Notes under the pieces: generated by a model | Databases searched by the model: none | Seen by the model: only the letters and a program-made list of their open reading frames with translations | Told to the model about the DNA's origin: nothing | Translations under genes and position numbers: made by a program | From: Lachnospiraceae bacterium | GTDB lineage: Bacteria > Bacillota > Clostridia > Lachnospirales > Lachnospiraceae | Reading direction: 5' to 3' | DNA length: 64,000 nucleotides | NCBI GenBank assembly: GCA_024682115.1 | Contig: JAIKZO010000065.1 | Location: 1 to 64,000 of the forward strand | Shown: in pieces, positions 58,517-64,000 of the stretch | Position numbering within the stretch: position 1 is the first letter of the stretch | Layout of the letters: each line of letters begins with the position of its first letter

Positions 58517-59470
58517 ATGACGGAAGCAAGATTTCATCTGCCGGGATTAAGGTATAACTATCCCCTTAATATGTTCTGGATAAGTCTTCAGGAGGAACGC
58601 CCCCATTTTTTCAGGGAGGGTGTTAAGATCGCATCGGTTTTCGGATGCTTTCCGATGTCAATGTGGAACGGAGGAAGGCTCATTACCAACGACCAGTGCG
58701 ATTCGAAATTCGTTGAGAGCGTTATAAGGAACATCAACGCAAAGGGGATACCGGTAAGGTATACGTTCAACAATACCATTGTGGAAAGAAGCGAGCTTGA
58801 CGATCCCTTCTGTAATTTCTGCATGGACGTTGCAAATAACGGGATGAACGAGGTCATAGTCGCATCACCCGTTCTTGAGGAGTACCTGAGGGACAGGTAT
58901 CCGGATTTCAAATACAACAGTTCCACCTGCAAGGAGATAAGAAATGCGGATCAGATAAATGAGGAGCTGAAAAGTGACTATGAGACCGTCGTGCTTGATT
59001 ACAACATGAACGGCCAGTGGGACCAGATCGACAGGATCACGGATAAATCCCGCCTCGAGGTGCTGGTAAATGCGGTCTGTCATCCGAACTGCAAACGCCG
59101 CGGAGAGCATTATAAGAACATAGCCCGCAACCAGCGCATCATCAAAAAGAATAAGAACATGCCTCCGGATAAGCAGATCCCGCTTGAAGGATGGCAATGC
59201 GAGTACGGAGACCACAACACCTTATATACGATCATGGACTACTGCACGTTCGTAAGCACAGATGATATCTGGGGAGAGTATCTTCCCCGGGGGATCAGGA
59301 ACTTCAAGATAGAAGGAAGAACGGCATATCTTTTCTCGCTCATAGAAACATATTGTTATTACATGATAAAGCCCGAATATATCGGGCAGGCGAGACTTCT
59401 CCTTATCAAGAATCTGGAAAGCATGCATGTATTTACGATTAACAAGCCCCGGCCGTCGACCTGGCCCTGA
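58517..59470 (+). CDS. Four-cysteine protein, U32-like, copy 1 (unknown function)
   Basis: 317 residues. The ATG at 58517 lies 6 bases after AAAGGA and matches the start of the paralogue at 60315; an ATG at 58511 is also open. Shared blocks are FHLPGL, FPMSMWNGGR, IPVRYTFNNTIVERSEL, NNGMNEVIVASPVLEEYLR and LDYNMN. Cysteines in VCHPNCKRRGEHY, GWQC and DYCTFV make a CxxxC plus two Cys set, which resembles the iron-sulfur cluster pattern of U32-type proteins (UbiU, UbiV, YhbU). I infer a barrel with a metal or Fe-S centre; the reaction is unknown. Confidence 0.75.
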   Translation: MTEARFHLPGLRYNYPLNMFWISLQEERPHFFREGVKIASVFGCFPMSMWNGGRLITNDQCDSKFVESVIRNINAKGIPVRYTFNNTIVERSELDDPFCNFCMDVANNGMNEVIVASPVLEEYLRDRYPDFKYNSSTCKEIRNADQINEELKSDYETVVLDYNMNGQWDQIDRITDKSRLEVLVNAVCHPNCKRRGEHYKNIARNQRIIKKNKNMPPDKQIPLEGWQCEYGDHNTLYTIMDYCTFVSTDDIWGEYLPRGIRNFKIEGRTAYLFSLIETYCYYMIKPEYIGQARLLLIKNLESMHVFTINKPRPSTWP

Positions 59471-59486
59471 CCGACTGTGAGGAGTA

Positions 59487-60287
59487 TTGAAAACGAAAAG
59501 GATGAATAAAAAGATAGTTGTATCTTTGATAGCGGCTCTTGCTTTTACATTGAGTGCGTGTTCAAAAGCTCCTGACAGTAATGCGGCCGTAACGGGATCA
59601 GACGCAAAAGATGCCAACGCATCGGATGAGATGTATGCTTCGAATGAAGAGATCAAAGATCCCGAAGAGTGGCTTTTAAACCTGGAGGCCGCTAAGGACT
59701 CAAACAATAAGCAGCTCTTTGTTGTGGCCGCTATGGGAACGGATACTACCACCGCTACGATCTTTATGCTCGAGCGGGATGCTAAGGGTACCTGGAAGCA
59801 GATATTATCGACACCGGGGTTCGTCGGAAAGAACGGACTGTGCCCCGACGGGGATCATAAAGAAGGCTGCGGACAGACCCCGATAGGAACATATAAGTTC
59901 AATAAGGCTTTCGGCATAGCCGATGATCCGGGCTGTGCGATCCCTTATGTTAAAGTGACCGACGACACATACTGGTCGGGGGATACAAGAGAGGGAATGC
60001 ATTATAACGAGATGGTCGATATAAAAGACTATCCGGATCTTGAGATGGAAGACAGCGAGCATATCGTTGATTACGTTTACCAGTATCAGTATTGCCTCAA
60101 CATCAGTTTCAACGAGGACGGGACACCGGGAAGAGGATCTGCGATATTCCTTCACTGTTTCGGACCCGAGAAACCCTATACCGGAGGATGCGTTGCGGTT
60201 CCCGAGTATGTGATGAAGACCATCATGCGTAAGGTCGATCCCGATTGCACTGTGGTCATAGACACCATGGACTCACTGAAGAAATGA
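59487..60287 (+). CDS. L,D-transpeptidase (YkuD) lipoprotein
   Basis: 266 residues from a TTG; an ATG at 59502 is a possible start, with neither having an ideal ribosome site. Lipobox LSAC. After a spacer (about 30-65) comes the YkuD domain, with FLHCFGPEKPYTGGCVAVPE holding the catalytic Cys and the nearby His. The usual HGC triad is GGC here, with His ten residues or more before. It crosslinks or attaches proteins to peptidoglycan outside the membrane. It lies between two paralogous four-cysteine genes, an unusual context. Confidence 0.88.
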   Translation: MKTKRMNKKIVVSLIAALAFTLSACSKAPDSNAAVTGSDAKDANASDEMYASNEEIKDPEEWLLNLEAAKDSNNKQLFVVAAMGTDTTTATIFMLERDAKGTWKQILSTPGFVGKNGLCPDGDHKEGCGQTPIGTYKFNKAFGIADDPGCAIPYVKVTDDTYWSGDTREGMHYNEMVDIKDYPDLEMEDSEHIVDYVYQYQYCLNISFNEDGTPGRGSAIFLHCFGPEKPYTGGCVAVPEYVMKTIMRKVDPDCTVVIDTMDSLKK

Positions 60288-60314
60288 TAGAATAAACTGT
60301 ATTTCGGAGATGAT

Positions 60315-61214
60315 ATGAGCGATAAGAAGATATACTGGCATCTGCCCGGGTTCTGTGTTTTTTTCTATATGAACCAGGTCATCATAAATCTTATGAAAGA
60401 GTATCCGGATAAGTTCAATGACGGATATGCCGTAGGCAGCGTATACGGAACTTTCCCGGGCGCGATCTGGAACGGCGGAAGAGCCGTGTTCGGGATTACC
60501 TCCCGCGGTGACATGCAAAAGATCATAAAGACCTATAATGACTTCGGTGTTCCGGTAAGGTTCACGTGGACGAATTCCCTGATCGAGGAGAAGCATCTTA
60601 ACGATACATACTGTAATCTCATAATGGAGACTGCGGATAACGGAAAGAACCAGGTCCTCGTTAACCGCATCGTGCTTGAGGACTATCTGAGAGAAAAGTA
60701 TCCCGGTTTTAAGTTCATTTCGTCAACAACAAAGAGGATAACGGATCCTTCTAAACTCATAATGGAATACGAAAAGGATTATGAACTCGTTGTTCTGGAT
60801 TATGATCTCAATCATGACACGGATGTCATAAATTCCCTCAAGGAATATGCATCCCGTACCGAGATCCTCGTCGACGAGATCTGCTTCCCGAACTGTCCGA
60901 AAAGAAAAGCTCATTATGCGGACGAATCACGTGCGCAACTTTTGTTTGAAAAGGGCACATCCTATGACTGCCCCAATACAAAAACGATACCTTCGTTCAA
61001 TGAGTGTAAGAAACGTCCGGCATTTATCTCCCGCGAAGAACTGCCGGAGTATATAGATAAGGGATTCGTAAACTTTAAACTGGTCGGAAGGGGCCTTCCC
61101 CGCAATATGGTGGAAGATTCATATATCTATTATCTGGTCAAGGAAGAACACGCGGATTTTATCAGAAAAAAACTTGACGATACCTTGGTCAAACTTACAG
61201 GTGGCAGACGTTGA
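60315..61214 (+). CDS. Four-cysteine protein, U32-like, copy 2 (unknown function)
   Basis: 299 residues, clear paralogue of the protein at 58517: WHLPGF, FPGAIWNGGR, VPVRFTWTNSLIEEKHL, DNGKNQVLVNRIVLEDYLR and LDYDLN align in order. The cysteines again form CxxxC (EICFPNCPKRKAHY) plus two more (SYDCPN, FNECKK). Another Cys is in DTYCNL, matching DPFCNF in copy 1. Start: CGGAGATGAT before the ATG. It overlaps ybeY by 4 bases. No signal peptide, so cytoplasmic. Function unknown. Confidence 0.75.
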   Translation: MSDKKIYWHLPGFCVFFYMNQVIINLMKEYPDKFNDGYAVGSVYGTFPGAIWNGGRAVFGITSRGDMQKIIKTYNDFGVPVRFTWTNSLIEEKHLNDTYCNLIMETADNGKNQVLVNRIVLEDYLREKYPGFKFISSTTKRITDPSKLIMEYEKDYELVVLDYDLNHDTDVINSLKEYASRTEILVDEICFPNCPKRKAHYADESRAQLLFEKGTSYDCPNTKTIPSFNECKKRPAFISREELPEYIDKGFVNFKLVGRGLPRNMVEDSYIYYLVKEEHADFIRKKLDDTLVKLTGGRR

Positions 61215-61714
61215 AACTGATCGTTAATCTTGAAAATGAAACAGAGTTTGATCCCGGTTTCGATATCCTTAAGACCGCCGAAGAGGTGGCAGGAACGATC
61301 CTTGAAAAGGAGAATTTTTCAAAGGATGCGGAAGTTGAATTACTCATAACCGATCCCGAAACCGTAAAGGAGATCAATTCGGAATACCGTGATATCAAAA
61401 AAACGACGGACGTTCTTTCCTTTCCCAATACCGAGTGGGACGCTCCGGCTGATTATGAATGCGAAGGGTTCTCCGATGAGAGCCTTATCGATCCGGAGAA
61501 CGGCTGTTATATGCTCGGACAGATCGTATTAAATGACCGGAGGATAATCTCACAGGCTGAAGAATACGGACACAGCATAAAGCGCGAATATGCTTTTCTC
61601 ATCGCTCACAGCATACTACACCTGCTCGGATATGATCATATGGAAGAGGATGATGCGAAGGTCATGGAAGAAAAGCAGAAAAAATATCTGGATGTTCTGG
61701 GAATAACCAGATGA
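61211..61714 (+). CDS. ybeY: rRNA maturation endoribonuclease YbeY
   Basis: 167 residues with a TTG start overlapping the previous stop (TTGA). The zinc motif HSILHLLGYDH and the preceding strand DVLSFPNTEW are typical. YbeY is a metal-dependent RNase acting in 16S rRNA processing and ribosome quality control. In most Firmicutes it lies beside phoH or era; neither is here, so the gene is in an unusual place. Confidence 0.95.
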   Translation: MKLIVNLENETEFDPGFDILKTAEEVAGTILEKENFSKDAEVELLITDPETVKEINSEYRDIKKTTDVLSFPNTEWDAPADYECEGFSDESLIDPENGCYMLGQIVLNDRRIISQAEEYGHSIKREYAFLIAHSILHLLGYDHMEEDDAKVMEEKQKKYLDVLGITR

Positions 61715-61750
61715 TCTTCAAAGGGTTAGTTTGGAAAACAATGTGATCAT

Positions 61751-62044
61751 ATGCCTGAATACGAAAAGGGAATGACGCGCTCCGATCTTGCGCGGATGAT
61801 ACATACATATATAAAAAACGATAAAGGCATCGGGGACCTTAACGATATATCCCAAGCCGGTGTGCTTAAAGATCTTTACGACTGTCGGGTCTGTGTGGAT
61901 CACATAGCGCAGGTATATCTTCGCGGTCTTATGGATGCTTTTTTTATACCCTCGGAACCTGAGGGGTTTTACATATTCGATCCGCGGCGCACTGTGGATG
62001 AGGAAGAATTCAACTCAGTCATATCCCGCGTTGAAAACTTATGA
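61751..62044 (+). CDS. Small soluble protein, unknown
   Basis: 97 residues, no clear ribosome site before the ATG. Mostly helical, with LKDLYDCRVCVDHIAQVYL holding a CxxC and a His (Cys-x2-Cys-x2-His), and a C-terminal phrase FDPRRTVDEEEFN. I do not recognise a family. The CxxCxxH could bind a metal, but this is a guess. It lies between ybeY and the alpha-galactosidase gene on the same strand. Confidence 0.6.
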   Translation: MPEYEKGMTRSDLARMIHTYIKNDKGIGDLNDISQAGVLKDLYDCRVCVDHIAQVYLRGLMDAFFIPSEPEGFYIFDPRRTVDEEEFNSVISRVENL

Positions 62045-62104
62045 TAACCGAACCGTAAGGCCTGAACGATCAACGGGCAGATATCAAAGATAAGGAGACA
62101 GAAC

Positions 62105-63979
62105 ATGAAGGGACCTTCAAAGATCGAGGATTCTAAATACAGGTTTGACAGTTTTAAAAACGGTGAGACTTTCCCGGGCAAGAAGAACGGACGCCTCCCC
62201 ATGATGGGATGGAACAGCTGGAACGCGTTCGGAAGCGGCAATACCGAAGCTCTGACTAAAGCGATGGCTGATGCCATTGTTGATCTCGGGCTTGATAAAC
62301 TAGGATATTCCTATATCGTACTCGATGACGGATGCTACAAGGAAGAGAGGGTCGACGGTCTTTTGGCTAACGAAGAAGTCAAGTTCCCTTCCGGATTCAG
62401 GGCTCTTTCGGACTATATACATTCAAAGGGACTTAAGTTCGGAATGTATAACGATATAGGGACCAATCTCTGTGCGGGCGCGGCAGTCGGAACATGCGGA
62501 CATGAAAATGAGGATGCGAAGAGCTATCTTGAATGGGGCGTCGATTTCATAAAGGTGGATAACTGCTATTATCCCTGGGATAACGCAACCTTTTCGGATG
62601 CAAGGAATGCAAGCTTTACCTATGCTCCGCAGATTAGCAGGATAAGGATCGAAGGCAACGGTCTCATAAAGGAATATGATGCCGTAAGGGACGGAAGGAT
62701 TCAGGGCAGCGGACCGAAGAAAGTTGACGAAGACGGGCTTTCATTCGTGGAAAATATAGGAACATTTGACGGCACGGGTCCCGAACAGACACCGATAGGA
62801 GACCTCAGCGGAGAGCTTTGCTTTGATATCGATGATTTTCCCGAAGGAGAGTACGAACTTAAGGTTCTGTATCGGGCGGGATTAATGTCCGGATGCGGAG
62901 CCTGGCTTCAGGTCGCGACCGGCACATCAGACGATATCAGTTATTATTATGATGACTTTATCTGTGATCGGGATGAGCTCCTTAAAGAGTATGAAAAAGT
63001 GAAGAAAGAACTTGGCGTACCGGATGAAGACAGGGTATCGCCCGAAGCGGATGAAAGATTCATGAAACGGGAATTTACCTGGAGTGAGCCCATAAAGATA
63101 GGTCTTAAGAAAGGCAGCAATACCATTAGGCTCATGAACCATCGAAGGCAGGAAAACACACTTTGTTCATATGCGAGACTGCTTAAAGGTTTTTATGAAG
63201 CAGACAAAGATAACGATATCGTAATGTCTCTTTGCGAGTGGGGCAAGACACAGCCTCAGAACTGGGGATATAAGGTAGGTTCTTCATGGCGTATCCTTAA
63301 TGATATAACATTCCGTGTCGGCTCCGACGGTGATCCCGGGTTTGGGGAATGGCAGAGCGATTATACACCCGGAGTGGCAACACAATACAACAAGGCTGTC
63401 ATAATGGATGAATTCGCGGGCCTTGATAAGGGATGGAACGATCCCGACATGCTGATGATCGGAATGAACGGACTTGATGAGACCCAGTGCAAAACTCATT
63501 TTGCGATGTGGTGTATGATGAATTCTCCGCTGATGCTGGGACTAGACTTAAGAAGGGTTAAAAAGGGAGATCCGATCCACAGGATCATCTCCAACGAGGA
63601 TCTTATCGCACTTAACCGGGATACCCTCGGGATACAGGCCAAAAGGATCTTTTCGACCAAAGCAAAGGAAGCTCCGGACAAAGAATATATCAGGGATAAC
63701 GACAGAGTCGATGTGCTTGCAAAGTCTCTTAGTGACGGAAGTGTCGCATTGGCGTTTTTTAACCTTGCCGATAAGGACTTCACGGAAGAGATCAGCATGG
63801 ATCTTAAGCGCATAACTTCAATGCTGAAAGATAAGATGATATCACCGGAAAGATTCCTTGATGCATCTTCGCATACCGTTAAAGACCTTTGGGATAAGAG
63901 CGAATATTCGACAGATAAAAAGCATATCACGGTAAAATCTATACCCGCATTCGGAAGCGTTGTTTTAAGGATCTCGTGA
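62105..63979 (+). CDS. Alpha-galactosidase-type GH27 enzyme with domain inserted in the barrel
   Basis: 624 residues; AAGGAGA precedes the ATG. The start of the barrel is MMGWNSWNAFGSGN, and the nucleophile Asp152 is in FIKVDNCYY. The acid/base Asp448 is in WNDPDMLMIG. Between them, about residues 165-370 form an extra beta-rich module (GEYELKVLYRAGLMSG, IKIGLKKGSNTIRLMN) like a carbohydrate-binding sandwich placed between two barrel strands. A C-terminal beta domain follows (about 510-624). No signal peptide. It may also act on beta-L-arabinopyranosides, as some GH27 enzymes do. Confidence 0.9.
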   Translation: MKGPSKIEDSKYRFDSFKNGETFPGKKNGRLPMMGWNSWNAFGSGNTEALTKAMADAIVDLGLDKLGYSYIVLDDGCYKEERVDGLLANEEVKFPSGFRALSDYIHSKGLKFGMYNDIGTNLCAGAAVGTCGHENEDAKSYLEWGVDFIKVDNCYYPWDNATFSDARNASFTYAPQISRIRIEGNGLIKEYDAVRDGRIQGSGPKKVDEDGLSFVENIGTFDGTGPEQTPIGDLSGELCFDIDDFPEGEYELKVLYRAGLMSGCGAWLQVATGTSDDISYYYDDFICDRDELLKEYEKVKKELGVPDEDRVSPEADERFMKREFTWSEPIKIGLKKGSNTIRLMNHRRQENTLCSYARLLKGFYEADKDNDIVMSLCEWGKTQPQNWGYKVGSSWRILNDITFRVGSDGDPGFGEWQSDYTPGVATQYNKAVIMDEFAGLDKGWNDPDMLMIGMNGLDETQCKTHFAMWCMMNSPLMLGLDLRRVKKGDPIHRIISNEDLIALNRDTLGIQAKRIFSTKAKEAPDKEYIRDNDRVDVLAKSLSDGSVALAFFNLADKDFTEEISMDLKRITSMLKDKMISPERFLDASSHTVKDLWDKSEYSTDKKHITVKSIPAFGSVVLRIS

Positions 63980-64000
63980 TCGGACCATACGGATATAAAG

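Overview
The window looks like a chromosome segment of a motile, plant-polysaccharide-degrading Firmicute, most likely a Lachnospiraceae member close to Butyrivibrio, Roseburia or Pseudobutyrivibrio. The reasons are the flagellar gene order (flgE-flbD-motAB-fliLMY-cheY-fliOPQR-flhBAFG-PilZ-cheBAWCD-sigma-FapA), a FliY-type switch protein, CheC and CheD, strong AGGAGG-like ribosome sites, and a neighbouring xylan-use region. The genus is an inference from gene content and order; no database search was run. Nearly every gene is on the + strand; the exceptions are one AraC-type regulator and one tRNA.

Bases 1-23511 are a flagellar and chemotaxis cluster of 28 genes, starting inside flgE. Most genes overlap by 1-8 bases or lie a few bases apart. 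It encodes the motor (MotAB, FliL), the switch (FliM, FliY), the export gate (FliOPQR, FlhBA), pole and number control (FlhFG), a PilZ protein, the chemotaxis core (CheB without a receiver domain, CheA, CheW, CheC, CheD, CheY), the flagellar sigma factor, a FapA-type protein, and an end segment with a SwrB-like protein and an MltG-like protein lacking the catalytic part. A strong two-way terminator closes it.

Bases 23514-28849 hold housekeeping genes: tRNA-Pro(AGG) on the - strand, whose promoter overlaps that of a divergent malic enzyme; a membrane GGDEF protein; two small unknown proteins; and rpsB-tsf, whose promoter lies inside the terminator of the gene before it. Tsf is about 50 residues longer than usual.

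Bases 28850-29290 are non-coding and contain two adjoining long inverted repeats, able to form two large branched hairpins. I do not recognise the element.

Bases 29362-46784 form a carbohydrate-use region. It has a cytoplasmic GH43 enzyme, an AraC regulator divergent from a secreted GH10 xylanase with three regularly spaced operator-like repeats between them, and a long cluster with two ABC importers around an NHL-repeat protein, a YIP1-family membrane protein and a DUF5696 protein. One binding protein is a 992-residue membrane-anchored form with two extra beta-sandwich modules. The expected flow is xylan cut outside, oligosaccharides imported, and GH43 enzymes finishing the job inside; the true substrate of the two importers is not proven.

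Bases 46921-56825 hold an HD-GYP protein with a large uncharacterised C-terminal part, then a MacB/Ykn-like exporter with one single and one double adaptor, a ten-helix permease and two ATPases, the second ending in an AbrB-like domain. Bases 56876-63979 hold a second GH43 enzyme, two paralogous four-cysteine proteins (U32-like) flanking an L,D-transpeptidase, ybeY, a small unknown gene, and a GH27 alpha-galactosidase with a large domain inserted in its barrel.

The best candidates for undescribed biology are the tandem inverted-repeat element, the dual importer/NHL/YIP1/DUF5696 module, the four-cysteine pair, and the exporter with the double adaptor and AbrB-tailed ATPase.
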